A DNA stretch of 51,821 nt from Streptomyces purpureus (GCF_014648195.1 NZ_BMQQ01000032.1:30466-82286), one strand, 5' to 3'. Counted from the first letter of the stretch, positions 39,176-47,747 are shown. Notes: generated by a model from the sequence alone, not told the origin. Numbers and translations: made by a program.

Positions 39176-39363
39176 CGGCCGGAGCCCTTGCCCGTGCCGG
39201 TGTTCGTGTTGGTGCAGTGCTGCTGGGCGCTGTTGTCCGCCGTGCATTGGTTGGTGGATCCGCCCCTCGCTCCCGCGAGGGCTATCAGGGCGGCGACAAC
39301 GATGGCCGCCGCCCCGATCACGGCGGCGATGATCATGGCCTTCGGCTCACTCAGGAACGACAC
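39172..39363 (-). CDS. Small single-helix membrane protein
   Basis: 63 residues from the GTG at 39363 with GGGGG upstream. One transmembrane helix (AMIIAAVIGAAAIVVAALIA) is followed by an exported Cys/Asn/Thr-rich tail (STNQCTADNSAQQHCTNTNT). The two Cys may form a disulfide. The same flavour of sequence occurs just after the lipobox of the downstream lipoprotein (TNTCEGD, TVCVNNGS), so the two may be functionally related. Translationally coupled to it. Confidence 0.7.
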   Translation of the reverse strand: MSFLSEPKAMIIAAVIGAAAIVVAALIALAGARGGSTNQCTADNSAQQHCTNTNTGTGKGSGR

Positions 39364-39632
39364 GTCAACCCCCGGATGTCGGCCACACGATGACGAGGCG
39401 AGGCTGAGGCTTGCACAGCCCGCGTCCCTTGGCCAGCCTTCGCGCGAGGAGCACGTTTGTGCTGGCCCAGGGGCCTCCAGAGCCCCACGGGGCACGGTGA
39501 GAAGGGGGCGTACTCAGTCCTGAATCCGCCGCGAGGGGCGACCCGTGACGCGGGCGATCATGTAGTCGCGGTCCGTCTCGAGAGGCCTGGGCGCGCGGGA
39601 GTCCGTCGCTCCCGCGGCTCGGCTGAGACCCG
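39364..39632. other. Intergenic stretch, no supported gene
   Basis: About 270 bases between the regulator gene ending at 39633 and the small membrane protein start. No coding frame with a ribosome binding site and no clear hairpin was seen. Confidence 0.35.
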
Positions 39633-40307
39633 TCACTTCAGGAGGGTGCGCCAGCGGTCCGCCGACGTCAGCATGTCGTGGACGACCCGCTCCAGAAACG
39701 TGCCCGCCTTGGCCAGCCTCTGCCCCACGGGGCTGTCGGGTCCATACGTCTCCGCCGCCGCCATCGCGGCCTGCGCCGACTCCAGTGTCTGGCGTGTGCT
39801 GATCACGATCGAGTGGTACCAGGCCTCGTCGTCGACCACGTAGATGTCGCGACGGCGCCGCGGATCGCGCTCGCGCCGGACGTACCCCTGCTCGACCAGG
39901 AAGTTCACGGCCAACGACACGGAGGCCGGGCTGACTTGCAGCCTCTGGGTCAGCTCGGCCGCGGTGCGCCGGCCGTTCTCGGACAGCAGCAGGTCCACGT
40001 GCACGCGCGCCGTCATCCTGGGCAGCCCCGACCGGACCGCCAGCTCGATGATCTCCTCTTCGATCCGGCCGCCGGGAGATCCGTCCGCGCGCGGGGGTGC
40101 CGGTGTGCCACGCCTCGCCCGCTGGGCCGTTGCGCGGTGGGCTTGTTGGGGGCGGTAGCCGGCGGGGCCGCCGTTACGTCCGATCTCCCGGCTGATCGTC
40201 GAGGTCGGACGGTCGATCCGCCGGGCGATCTCCGCGTACGAAAGCCCTTCGGCGAGTCCGGTCGCGATGCGCCGTCGGTCCTCTTGGGTCAGTCGTCCTC
40301 CTGGCAT
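39633..40307 (-). CDS. Regulator combining an IS30-type HTH with a MarR-like winged helix
   Basis: 224 residues from ATG 40307; an ATG at 40337 is possible. Residues 1-65 (RLTQEDRRRIATGLAEGLSY, AEIARRIDRPTSTISREIGR, NGGPAGYRPQQAHRATAQRA) match the N-terminal DNA-binding domain of IS30-family transposases. Residues about 80-165 are a MarR/GbsR-type winged helix (GLPRMTARVHVDLLLSENGR, RTAAELTQRLQVSPASVSLA, VNFLVEQGYVRRERDPRRRR). A helical dimerisation tail follows. No DDE catalytic domain exists, so this is a regulator, probably of the divergent P450 gene and itself through the repeats between them. Confidence 0.82.
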   Translation of the reverse strand: MPGGRLTQEDRRRIATGLAEGLSYAEIARRIDRPTSTISREIGRNGGPAGYRPQQAHRATAQRARRGTPAPPRADGSPGGRIEEEIIELAVRSGLPRMTARVHVDLLLSENGRRTAAELTQRLQVSPASVSLAVNFLVEQGYVRRERDPRRRRDIYVVDDEAWYHSIVISTRQTLESAQAAMAAAETYGPDSPVGQRLAKAGTFLERVVHDMLTSADRWRTLLK

Positions 40308-40490
40308 GCCGCCAGTATTGCCTTCACCGCCACCCATTGCAATGCAGCGTTGCATTCGAGCTCAGCGTCATTGCATCAATTTATGGCGCACAACCTGGGG
40401 GAACGCACTTCCATAGATTGACGGGATTATGAATGCAACGTAGCTTTCGCAATGTGCTAAACAGCCATCGCCGCGAGATGAGGAATCGCC
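40308..40490. promoter_or_regulatory. Divergent promoter region with repeated TTGCATT-type boxes
   Basis: AATGCA-GCGT-TGCATT (40341-40356) is an inverted repeat. CGTTGCATTC at 40348-40357 recurs as its exact complement GAATGCAACG at 40431-40440. Further partial copies are CATTGCAT near 40369 and CGCAATG near 40449. The boxes flank the probable promoters of the regulator (minus) and P450 (plus) and are likely its operators. Confidence 0.6.
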
Positions 40491-41681
40491 ATGGGTGAAT
40501 CCATCCACACCGTCACGACTCTGCCGACGGCACGTCAGGCCAGCTGCCCCTTCGACCCGCCGGCCGAGCTGCTCGACGCCCGCCGGCACGGCCCCATCAG
40601 CCGATTCACCCACCCCGGAGGAAAGCCCGGCTGGCTGATCACCGGGTACGACCTGGTGAGGTCGGTCCTGGCCGACTCGCGGTTCAGCTCGCGCAAGGAG
40701 CTGCTGAACGTGGGCGACTTCGAGGTGCCTCCGGCGCCGCCCGGCGAGTTCCTCCTCATGGACGAGCCGCAGCATGGGCGCTACCGGAAGCCGCTGGTGG
40801 GGAAGTTCACCGTGCGGCGGATGCGACTGCTCGCCGAGCGCATCGAGCGGATCACCGCCGACTGTCTGGACGCCATGGAGAAGGCCGGGCCGTCGGCGGA
40901 CCTGGTGAGCGCGTTCGCCAAGCCCATCCCCACCATCGTCATCTGCGAGCTGCTGGGGGTGCCGTACGAGGACCGGGGCTCCTTCCAGGAGCAGATCGAC
41001 ACGTTCATGGGGGGCGAGACGAGCGAGGAGGGGCTGATAGCGGCGTACACCGCGACCCAGCAGTACCTCGCGGAGCTGGTGGCAGCCAAGCGCGCGAACC
41101 CCACCGACGACGTGCTCAGCGAACTCACCGACAGCGATCTGACCGATGAGGAGCTGCGCGGGATCAGCCTGATTCTGCTGGCCGCCGGCTTCGACACCAC
41201 CGCGAACATGCTGTCCCTCGGCACCTTCGCACTGCTCCAGAACCCGGCGCAGCTGGCCGCGCTGCGCGCCGAGCCCTCGCTCGCCGACCGGGCCGTGGAG
41301 GAGCTGCTGCGGTATCTGACCGTCGCCAAGTCGTTCATGAGGACGGCGCTGGTGGACGTCGAGGTGGGCGGCCAGACCATCGAGGCCGGGACGACGGTCG
41401 TCCTGTCGTACAACACCGCCAACCGCGACCCCGAGCGCTTCGCCGATCCCCATGTGCTCGACCTCAGCAGGCAGGACGGCGGGCACCTGGCCTTCGGCCA
41501 CGGCATCCACCAGTGTCTGGGGCAGCAGCTGGCCCGCGTCGAGATGCGCGTGGCGATCCCCGCGCTGATCAACCGCTTCCCCACGCTGCGTCTGGCCGTA
41601 CCGGCTGCAGAAGTTGGCCTGCGCCCGGAGACGGCGGACATCTACGGGCTGAAGAGCCTCCCGGTCACCTGGGACGTGTGA
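40491..41681 (+). CDS. Cytochrome P450
   Basis: 396 residues, soluble bacterial type. Heme-binding loop FGHGIHQCLGQQLAR with the thiolate Cys near residue 343, I-helix LILLAAGFDTTANMLSLG (oxygen activation, D-T-T), K-helix ExxR in EELLRYL and the C-helix DEPQHGRYRKPLVGKFTVRR. It resembles CYP105/CYP107-like monooxygenases that hydroxylate antibiotics or xenobiotics. No ferredoxin gene is adjacent, so it must use one encoded elsewhere. Divergent from the MarR-like regulator, which presumably responds to its substrate. GAGATGAGGAATC before 40491 provides the ribosome binding site. Confidence 0.95.
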   Translation: MGESIHTVTTLPTARQASCPFDPPAELLDARRHGPISRFTHPGGKPGWLITGYDLVRSVLADSRFSSRKELLNVGDFEVPPAPPGEFLLMDEPQHGRYRKPLVGKFTVRRMRLLAERIERITADCLDAMEKAGPSADLVSAFAKPIPTIVICELLGVPYEDRGSFQEQIDTFMGGETSEEGLIAAYTATQQYLAELVAAKRANPTDDVLSELTDSDLTDEELRGISLILLAAGFDTTANMLSLGTFALLQNPAQLAALRAEPSLADRAVEELLRYLTVAKSFMRTALVDVEVGGQTIEAGTTVVLSYNTANRDPERFADPHVLDLSRQDGGHLAFGHGIHQCLGQQLARVEMRVAIPALINRFPTLRLAVPAAEVGLRPETADIYGLKSLPVTWDV

Positions 41682-41818
41682 CCGGCAGCCAATCGATCCC
41701 TCCCCGGGTGCCGCGCCTCAGCCGTCGGCGGGCGCATCGGAGCCCACGACCAGGGACGGCGGCTGGTCCCCGCCCATCAAGGCGCCGAGCCACAAGTCCC
41801 TGGTGAGGCCGGCCCCGT

Positions 41819-42196
41819 TCAGCCGCGTGCGCTCACCACCTCCAGGTAGTGGGGGTTGTGCATCACCCCGAGGATGTTGCCGAACGGGTCGAGCACGGCG
41901 CCGGCCCGGAAGTCGCCGTAATTCCGCAGCGGCTCGAACTCCTTGGCGCCGAGTGTCAGCAGCCGGGCCATCTCCGCGTCGACATCGTCCACGTGCCAGT
42001 ACGCGACGACGCCGACGGGAGCGGAGGGAGTACGCGAGATGCCGAACTCCTGCAGGTGGTCGCCGAGCCGGAACTCGATGTACTCGCCGCGCTCGAAGTA
42101 CGGCTCAAGGCCCAGGACTTCGGTGTACCAGGCGCGGGCGGCGGCGAGGTCGTCGGCGTGGTAGCGGATGGTGGCGAGGCCACGGAATGTCGTCAT
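41819..42196 (-). CDS. VOC-family protein
   Basis: 125 residues from ATG 42196 (an ATG at 42217 adds seven residues). Two VOC modules: FRGLATIRYHADDLAAARAW with His as first metal ligand, YIEFRLGDHLQEFGI with Glu, GVVAYWHVDDVDAEMARLLT and VLDPFGNILGVMHNPHYLEV. It is a dioxygenase/glyoxalase-like or antibiotic-binding protein of unknown substrate. It converges on the P450 gene. Confidence 0.9.
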   Translation of the reverse strand: MTTFRGLATIRYHADDLAAARAWYTEVLGLEPYFERGEYIEFRLGDHLQEFGISRTPSAPVGVVAYWHVDDVDAEMARLLTLGAKEFEPLRNYGDFRAGAVLDPFGNILGVMHNPHYLEVVSARG

Positions 42197-42367
42197 GGAA
42201 GACAGCGTGCCCGCCATATAGGTCAGTTCTTGTCCTCTACGGCGATTCAGTTCCGTGCGTTCGCCAGAGCGGCGGCTGTCTCGTGCATCCGCCCAGCTCG
42301 CACCCGGTACCGAATGCCTACCCAGGAGGCCAGCCGCACGTGCAGCCGACGTGACCCCACCGACATG

Positions 42368-42817
42368 TCAGAGCAGGCGTTCGAAGCACAGGGAGCCCTC
42401 CACACCGGCGTAAGCACCGAAATCCGGGATCCGACCGTAGCCGGAGCGCGTGTAGAAGCGCGCGGCATCGGGCTGGCCATCCCCCGTCTCCAGCCGAAGG
42501 CTCGCCCATCCCTGCGCACGCGCCCAGTCCTCCAGCGCGCGGAGGATGAGCGTGGCGACACCTGAGCCACGCCGGGCCGGGGACACGTACATGCGCTTGA
42601 CCTCGCCCACCCCCTCACCGAGGGGGCGGAGGCCTCCGCATCCCACGGCGGTGCCGTCATCGTCGCGGGCCACGAAGAACACCGCGACGTCCGTCGCAGA
42701 GGGCGCCACTCCGGGTTCGCTGTCCGGAGTCCCGTATCTGGCGGCTATCTCGGCGCGCTGCCGTTCGCGCAGCACGATGGCGTCCGAGTCCAGCCAGGAA
42801 ACCTGTTCGATCTTCAT
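42368..42817 (-). CDS. GNAT-family N-acetyltransferase
   Basis: 149 residues. VAVFFVARDDDGTAVGCGGL, VGEVKRMYVSPARRGSGVAT with the R-R-G-S-G-V-A acetyl-CoA loop, and ASLRLETGDGQPDAARFYTR followed by SGYGRIPDFG are all present. Of the common small GNAT type with unknown acceptor. No membrane or secretion signal. The 150-base gap between it and the VOC gene holds nothing recognised. Confidence 0.92.
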   Translation of the reverse strand: MKIEQVSWLDSDAIVLRERQRAEIAARYGTPDSEPGVAPSATDVAVFFVARDDDGTAVGCGGLRPLGEGVGEVKRMYVSPARRGSGVATLILRALEDWARAQGWASLRLETGDGQPDAARFYTRSGYGRIPDFGAYAGVEGSLCFERLL

Positions 42818-42880
42818 GCCGCGGGGTCTGCCGAGAACCTGTTTCGGACACGTAAACCGGACAGCGGGCCACCCCTCGGA

Positions 42881-43075
42881 TCAGCCGACGTTCTCCTCCG
42901 GGTGGGCCTGGGCCTTCAGAGTCCAGTACTCGCCCATGCAGACCGGTGGCAGTGGCGGGAAGCGGTGGCCCTTCACGTCGGTGCTCCAGTGGTGCTCACC
43001 GCCGCAGTCGCACTCGTAGATCCCGCTGGACGGGACGATCTCACCCGGGTGCCATGACGACTTCTCATCGCTCAT
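42881..43075 (-). CDS. Small zinc-ribbon-like protein, YjzC-like
   Basis: 64 residues from the ATG at 43075. The opening WHPGEIVPSSGIYECDCGGE recalls the PGE..P.SG.Y segment of YjzC-type small proteins, and CDCGG with HHW and a later PPVC could bind zinc. Hydrophilic and cytoplasmic. The larger open frame that continues upstream to 44191 is a shadow of the sulfite oxidase gene. Function unknown. Confidence 0.7.
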   Translation of the reverse strand: MSDEKSSWHPGEIVPSSGIYECDCGGEHHWSTDVKGHRFPPLPPVCMGEYWTLKAQAHPEENVG

Positions 43076-43186
43076 GATCCAGGTGTACGTCGCCGTCGGC
43101 GTCGCCGCGACCGGGGCGGGCCGGTCGGTCTCGTACGACACCGGCTCCGGTGGTCGTCCACGCCGGGACGGGCGCAGACTGGGCGT

Positions 43187-44332
43187 ATGGGGCAGCGTCT
43201 CGGTGATGTCAGTGCGCCCGCGAGGCTGGCCGGCCCGGAGGAAGGGATCAGCCGGGAGGAGCTGGCGCTGGCGGCACGTAATCACGGTCTGCCGCTTGAG
43301 GCGCTGCGGTACGACGTCACGCCGCCGGGACTGCACTACGTCCTGACCCACTACGACATCCCCTGGGCGGACGGTGAGGGCTGGGAGCTGGCGGTCGGCG
43401 GCCGGGTGCGTCGTCCGCTCACGCTCGGTGTGGGCGAGCTGCGGGCACGCCCCCCGGCCACCCGGCGCGTGACCTTGGAATGTGCGGGCAACGGCCGCGC
43501 CCTGCTGTCGCCGCGACCCGTCAGCCAGCCGTGGCTGACGGAGGCCGTCGGAACGGCTGACTGGACGGGAGTGCCTCTGCGCGACCTGCTCGCCGAGGCG
43601 GGTGTGGCGTCCGATGCGGTGGAGGTGGTGTTCACCGGCGCGGACCATGGGGTCGAGCGTGGGGTGGAGCAGGACTACGAGCGCGCTCTGCCCTTGGACG
43701 TGGCCATGGGCGAAGAGGACGACGACGTGCTCGTCGCGTACGCCATGAACGGTGTCCCGCTGCCGCCGCAGCACGGTTATCCACTGCGGCTCGTCGTGCC
43801 GGGCTGGTACGGCATGGCGCATGTGAAGTGGCTGCGCGCCATCACCGTCGTGGACACGCCCTTCACCGGGTTCCAGCAGACGGTCGCCTACCGTCTGCGG
43901 CAGAACCCTGACGAGGAGGGCGAGCCAGTCGCGCGGATCGCGCCGCGCGCCCTGCTGGTTCCTCCGGGGTTTCCGGATTTCATGTCGCGGGCGCGCATCG
44001 TCCGGCCGGGCCCCGTCGAGCTTGAGGGTCGTGCCTGGTCCGGTCGTGGCACGGTCACCGGCGTCGAGGTGAGCACGGACGACGGCGCCTCCTGGCACGC
44101 CGCCGAGTTGGAGGCCCCGTCCGCCGACGGCACGGGGCGCTGGGCCTGGCGCCGGTGGCGCTTGCGCTGGTCCGCCGAACCGGGTCGGCATCTCCTCTGC
44201 GCACGCGCGACGGACTCGCGGGGAAACCGGCAGCCGGTCCGGCAGCCGTGGAATCGCGGCGGATTCGCCAACAACCAGGTCCAGCCGGTGCCGGTCCTCT
44301 GCGTGGACGACGGGGAGAGGCAGGACCGCTGA
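43187..44332 (+). CDS. Sulfite oxidase-family molybdenum enzyme, cytoplasmic
   Basis: 381 residues. The Moco-binding domain shows RRVTLECAGNGRALLSPRPV, with Cys99 as the thiolate ligand of molybdenum, VEVVFTGADHGVERGVEQDY, YAMNGVPLPPQHGYPLRLVV and PGWYGMAHVKWLRAI. The C-terminal Ig-like dimerisation domain includes VSTDDGASWHAAELEAP. There is no cytochrome b5 or twin-arginine signal, unlike secreted YedY-type relatives, so the enzyme should act in the cytoplasm. Electron acceptor unknown. It is divergent from the small zinc protein. An ATP-grasp gene follows about 200 bases later. Confidence 0.92.
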   Translation: MGQRLGDVSAPARLAGPEEGISREELALAARNHGLPLEALRYDVTPPGLHYVLTHYDIPWADGEGWELAVGGRVRRPLTLGVGELRARPPATRRVTLECAGNGRALLSPRPVSQPWLTEAVGTADWTGVPLRDLLAEAGVASDAVEVVFTGADHGVERGVEQDYERALPLDVAMGEEDDDVLVAYAMNGVPLPPQHGYPLRLVVPGWYGMAHVKWLRAITVVDTPFTGFQQTVAYRLRQNPDEEGEPVARIAPRALLVPPGFPDFMSRARIVRPGPVELEGRAWSGRGTVTGVEVSTDDGASWHAAELEAPSADGTGRWAWRRWRLRWSAEPGRHLLCARATDSRGNRQPVRQPWNRGGFANNQVQPVPVLCVDDGERQDR

Positions 44333-44538
44333 CCCTTACGGGGCCGCGGTCGTGATCGGGGGACGCGGCGTCTCACCTGCGTGCGCCTCCCCTGTCGTAC
44401 GACCCGCCCACCAGGGCATGCCCCTGCCCGCGAAGATCCTGTCGCTGGGGCCGGCGGGGCGTGGAGATCGGCGAGGATATGGTGCGCGCGCTCACGTTCG
44501 GCCTGCTCGCCGCCACAGACAGGGAGACACGAAGTCAG
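44333..44538. other. Intergenic region upstream of the ATP-grasp gene
   Basis: About 200 bases with no gene. The ATP-grasp frame is open upstream to 44461 but no ribosome binding site supports those starts. AGGGAG at 44521 precedes ATG 44539. Confidence 0.4.
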
Positions 44539-45468
44539 ATGGAACACATGACGGTGCAGGAAGCTGACGTGTGGCTGCTGGTCCGGGAACACCCGACCGT
44601 GCCTTTGGCCTCGACGCTCAGACTGGCTCAGGCCCTGAAGGACGCCCACGGTTCCCGGTTCGCGCTCTGGCGCACCGATGAGCTGGTTCTCGGGGTCCGG
44701 GACGGGCGGCTGGTCCTGTACACGCTGGGCGGTGCGGAGGTGCCGGCGCCGAAGGTGGTGTGCGTGCGTCAGATGCCCAGCTCGATGCATGAGGCGCGTG
44801 AGGTCACCCTCCTGCGTCATCTGGAGCGGATGGGGGCGACCATGCTGAATCCGGTGGACGCACATCTCGCGTGCCGCAACAAGTTCCAGCAGTTGCAGGC
44901 GCTGGCCCTGGCGGGGCTGCCGGTGCCCGACACGCTCTCCTATGCGAACGCCCCGCTGGAGGGCGTGCTGCACAGCCCGCACTTCGAGGCGCCCTGTGTG
45001 GTCAAGTCCGTTTGGGGCAGCAAGGGACGGGAGGTCTTCCTGGCATCCGACAAACGGATGCTGCACGACGTCCAGGGCAACCTCTCCCAGCAGGTGCCTC
45101 TGCTCTTCCAGGATTATGTGCACCACTCCCACGGCCGTGATCTGCGTGTGGTGGTGGTCGACGGCAAGCCGGTGGCGGCCCAGATCCGCACCTCACGCGG
45201 CGACACTCTCAAGTCCAACCTGGCGAAGGGCGGACAGGCCACGCTCTGCGCGGGCCACTATCCGCGAGCCGAGGAACTGGCCGTACGTGCCGCGCAGGCC
45301 CTGGGCCTCGCGGTCGCAGGGGTGGACCTGCTCTTCGGGCCCGATGACACCTTCGTGATCTGCGAGGTCAACGCCGTTCCCGGATGGCGGCCGGAGATGA
45401 CGGACGTCATCCCGGCCATCACCGCCCAGATCGCCCGCGCGCTGGGGCCGAGCCGTGACAGCGGCTGA
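44539..45468 (+). CDS. RimK-type ATP-grasp ligase
   Basis: 309 residues from ATG 44539 (ATG 44548 possible). The ATP-grasp fold is complete: ATMLNPVDAHLACRNKFQQL, LQALALAGLPVPDTLSYAN, the nucleotide-binding Lys in FEAPCVVKSVWGSKGREVFL, VPLLFQDYVHHSHGRDLRVV, VVDGKPVAAQIRTSRGDTLK, SNLAKGGQ, and the metal site GVDLLFGPDDTFVICEVN followed by AVPGW. RimK-like enzymes add amino acids to a carboxylate through an acyl-phosphate. Candidates range from ribosomal protein S6 glutamylation to cofactor or peptide modification. The next gene, a beta-helix protein, starts 90 bases downstream on the same strand. Confidence 0.9.
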   Translation: MEHMTVQEADVWLLVREHPTVPLASTLRLAQALKDAHGSRFALWRTDELVLGVRDGRLVLYTLGGAEVPAPKVVCVRQMPSSMHEAREVTLLRHLERMGATMLNPVDAHLACRNKFQQLQALALAGLPVPDTLSYANAPLEGVLHSPHFEAPCVVKSVWGSKGREVFLASDKRMLHDVQGNLSQQVPLLFQDYVHHSHGRDLRVVVVDGKPVAAQIRTSRGDTLKSNLAKGGQATLCAGHYPRAEELAVRAAQALGLAVAGVDLLFGPDDTFVICEVNAVPGWRPEMTDVIPAITAQIARALGPSRDSG

Positions 45469-45558
45469 GCGGCGCACGAACTTCCTTCGAATATGACGCG
45501 ACGTCAGGCGGCTTCCGCGGGCAGCCTTCGGCCAGGACTTCGCCGAAGAAGGAGCACC

Positions 45559-46812
45559 ATGACCACCACCGTCCCCGCCGCCAAGGACCACGGCCACGAC
45601 CACGACCAGCTCACCGAGACCGTACGGGCACTGTCCGCGCGCGTCCTCGAACTTGAGGCCAAGCTCAAGCAGCCGGACCATGTCGTCCGCCCGGAAGACT
45701 TCGGGGCCGTCGCCGGGAGGGACTGCACGGACGCCTTCATACGGATGATGAAACACATCGACACTGGACTGAGACCGGACGCGGGCGGCGGCGTGCCGGT
45801 CGCCCGCCACACCGTCCTCCTCGGTCCCGGGCCCTATCTCATCTCCCGGCCCTGGATGGTGCCGAGAGCCGGGCGGGCGCAGGGACTGACGATCCGGGGT
45901 ATCGCGAAGCGCGCGACCGAGATCGTGTGGTCCGGCGAGGGGCCGATGCTCACCAACCAGGACCGGTGGATGGGCGTGCGCTGGGAGCACGTCAGCTTCC
46001 GCGGCACGAATCCCAAGGGCGCCTACCTCTATTCGTCGTCGACCGGCGCGTGCCAGGACTGGGCGTGGTCGTCCTGCGAGTGGCGAGGCAGCTGGGCGTA
46101 CGGGATCGGGCTGGACGGGCCGGCGGCCTCGAACACGAACTCCGAGATGCGGTTCGACGGCTGCCACATCAATGGTTCGTACGCGACCGCGTTCCTCTGG
46201 TCCGGCATGACGCCGGCCCACTCCCAGCAGGATCAGTTCCTCAACTTCTGGTTCACCAACTGCAAGGTGGAGTACGACTGGGGCGACTTCATCCGGTTCG
46301 ACCGCGGTGGGTTCATCCGGCTCGACGGCGGCTCCTACATCATCAAGGGCCGGCGGCCCGACGGGCAGATGAGCCGGTTCATCCATCTACCGGTGGCCGG
46401 GCACGCCGACTCCGTACAGCATCTCTCCGTGCGCGACGTCCGCTTCGAGCTCCGCAACGCTCTCTCCCAGGTCATCTTCAGCCGCTGGAACGCCGGCCAC
46501 ATCACCTTCGACCAGTGCTCCGACACCGCCCAGGGCTTCAGGAGCCACTCCCCCGGTCTCGTCGCGCACGAGTACGACGTCGCGGCCGGCGCCCCGCAGA
46601 TCCGCTACGTCCAGTGCGACCTCGTCGGCACCCACCGGGTCCGCAGCGGCGCCGCGTCGACCGCCCGGGGCCGCATCGTCTACGACCAGTGCACCCGCAA
46701 GAACCACCGCACCCTGGACGCGTTCCTGCGGATCGCCGCGGGCGGGGCGCTCCCGCGGCCGTCGGAGTTCAGCGTGTCCCACCGCGACGACGGCGACGGC
46801 TTGACGTCCTGA
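45559..46812 (+). CDS. Right-handed beta-helix protein (pectate-lyase-3-like), non-secreted
   Basis: 417 residues from ATG 45559 with GAAGGAG at ideal distance. A His/Asp-rich start (DHGHDHDQ) and a short coiled coil (LTETVRALSARVLELEAKLK) lead into a Pectate_lyase_3/GH28-related N-cap, HVVRPEDFGAVAGRDCTDAF. About ten beta-helix rungs follow, rich in W/N/D turns (GVRWEHVSFRGTNPKGAYLY, EMRFDGCHINGSYATAFLW, LSVRDVRFELRNALSQVIF, GHITFDQCSDTAQGF). No signal peptide is present although such folds are usually extracellular, and the N-terminal coiled coil suggests trimerisation as in tail-spike proteins. It lies downstream of the ATP-grasp ligase, perhaps in one operon. Confidence 0.82.
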   Translation: MTTTVPAAKDHGHDHDQLTETVRALSARVLELEAKLKQPDHVVRPEDFGAVAGRDCTDAFIRMMKHIDTGLRPDAGGGVPVARHTVLLGPGPYLISRPWMVPRAGRAQGLTIRGIAKRATEIVWSGEGPMLTNQDRWMGVRWEHVSFRGTNPKGAYLYSSSTGACQDWAWSSCEWRGSWAYGIGLDGPAASNTNSEMRFDGCHINGSYATAFLWSGMTPAHSQQDQFLNFWFTNCKVEYDWGDFIRFDRGGFIRLDGGSYIIKGRRPDGQMSRFIHLPVAGHADSVQHLSVRDVRFELRNALSQVIFSRWNAGHITFDQCSDTAQGFRSHSPGLVAHEYDVAAGAPQIRYVQCDLVGTHRVRSGAASTARGRIVYDQCTRKNHRTLDAFLRIAAGGALPRPSEFSVSHRDDGDGLTS

Positions 46813-46828
46813 GCGTGGACGGCCGGCC

Positions 46829-46854
46829 GGTGCCCGCCCGCCGGGGCGGGCACC
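46829..46854. terminator. Bidirectional hairpin terminator
   Basis: GGTGCCCGCCC at 46829-46839 pairs perfectly with GGGCGGGCACC at 46844-46854 around GCCG, between the convergent beta-helix and MOSC genes. Confidence 0.8.
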
Positions 46855-46868
46855 GATCGGCGGTGTTC

Positions 46869-47747
46869 TCACGCTTCGGCGTCGCCCCACTCCTGGACGG
46901 TCACCTCGTCGCCGACCGACAGCTTCCCCGGGCGTACGACGGAGAACTTCGTGCCGAACACGACGCCCCCGCCCGGCGCTCGCCGGTAGCCCGCGAGCGT
47001 ACGCAGCGGCTCCGGCCCCTGGCGGGCCCCGAGCTCCTGGTCGACCAGAGTCACCGCACAGCGCACCGCCAGCTTGGTGTAGCCCAACTCGGCACTGCCG
47101 ATGGTGATACGGCGTGCGCGGTCCTCGGCATGGGGTACGGCTGCCCAGTCGCCGCCGTCGCCGTCATGGCCGGGGCCGGGGTGGCTGTCGATGACGATGT
47201 TCGGGCGGAAGCGATTCATCGGCAGGGTCGGGGCGCCATGCTCGGCCATCCGCCGGTTGAGGAGGGTGAGGGAGGCGCGGGACAGCAGGTGCACGGCGCT
47301 GCTGTCGGCGTAGCCGGTGGGGCCGGGGGTGTGGCCGTCGGAGACCCGGTCGTGCTCCGGCGGCACGCGGACCAGGCGGCTGGGGGTGCCGAGAACATCC
47401 GACAGCCAGGCGGCGGCATCGTCGCCCTGGTCGATCCCCTTGAAGGCGGCGCCGAACAGATCGACGTCGCGGCGCGGTGCGGACGTGGTCACGTCGATAC
47501 GGAAGGTGCCGTAACGGCCGGGGGTGTCGGTCGAGTCGAGCGTGAGCCGCGTGCCGTCGGTGCTGATGCGGGGTCGGATCACGGCAAGGCGTGGGTCGCG
47601 GCGCTGGGTGCGGTAGACCCCGTCCTCGCTGATGACCATGAAACTGCGGTCGTGCGCGAGACCTGCCGGCGTGAGGAGCGCTTCGCTCATCGACGTGCCC
47701 GCGCATCCCTTGATCGGGTAGCAGATCAGATCCCTGACGTCGGCCAT
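46869..47747 (-). CDS. MOSC domain-containing protein (YcbX/mARC-like)
   Basis: 292 residues. The N-terminal beta-barrel (VRDLICYPIKGCAGTSMSEA, LAHDRSFMVISEDGVYRTQR) is followed by the MOSC domain (LPMNRFRPNIVIDSHPGPGH, GSAELGYTKLAVRCAVTLVD), where the Cys of VRC matches the conserved molybdenum ligand of MOSC proteins. The end, VVFGTKFSVVRPGKLSVGDE, is typical. Such proteins bind Moco and can reduce N-hydroxylated compounds with partner redox proteins. The Moco enzyme sulfite oxidase is encoded 2.5 kb away, though not in the same operon. Confidence 0.9.
   Translation of the reverse strand: MADVRDLICYPIKGCAGTSMSEALLTPAGLAHDRSFMVISEDGVYRTQRRDPRLAVIRPRISTDGTRLTLDSTDTPGRYGTFRIDVTTSAPRRDVDLFGAAFKGIDQGDDAAAWLSDVLGTPSRLVRVPPEHDRVSDGHTPGPTGYADSSAVHLLSRASLTLLNRRMAEHGAPTLPMNRFRPNIVIDSHPGPGHDGDGGDWAAVPHAEDRARRITIGSAELGYTKLAVRCAVTLVDQELGARQGPEPLRTLAGYRRAPGGGVVFGTKFSVVRPGKLSVGDEVTVQEWGDAEA

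Noticed and set aside
42881..44191. A 436-residue minus-strand frame
   Set aside because: All but the last 64 codons is antisense to the sulfite oxidase gene. The internal ATG at 43075 fits a small protein.
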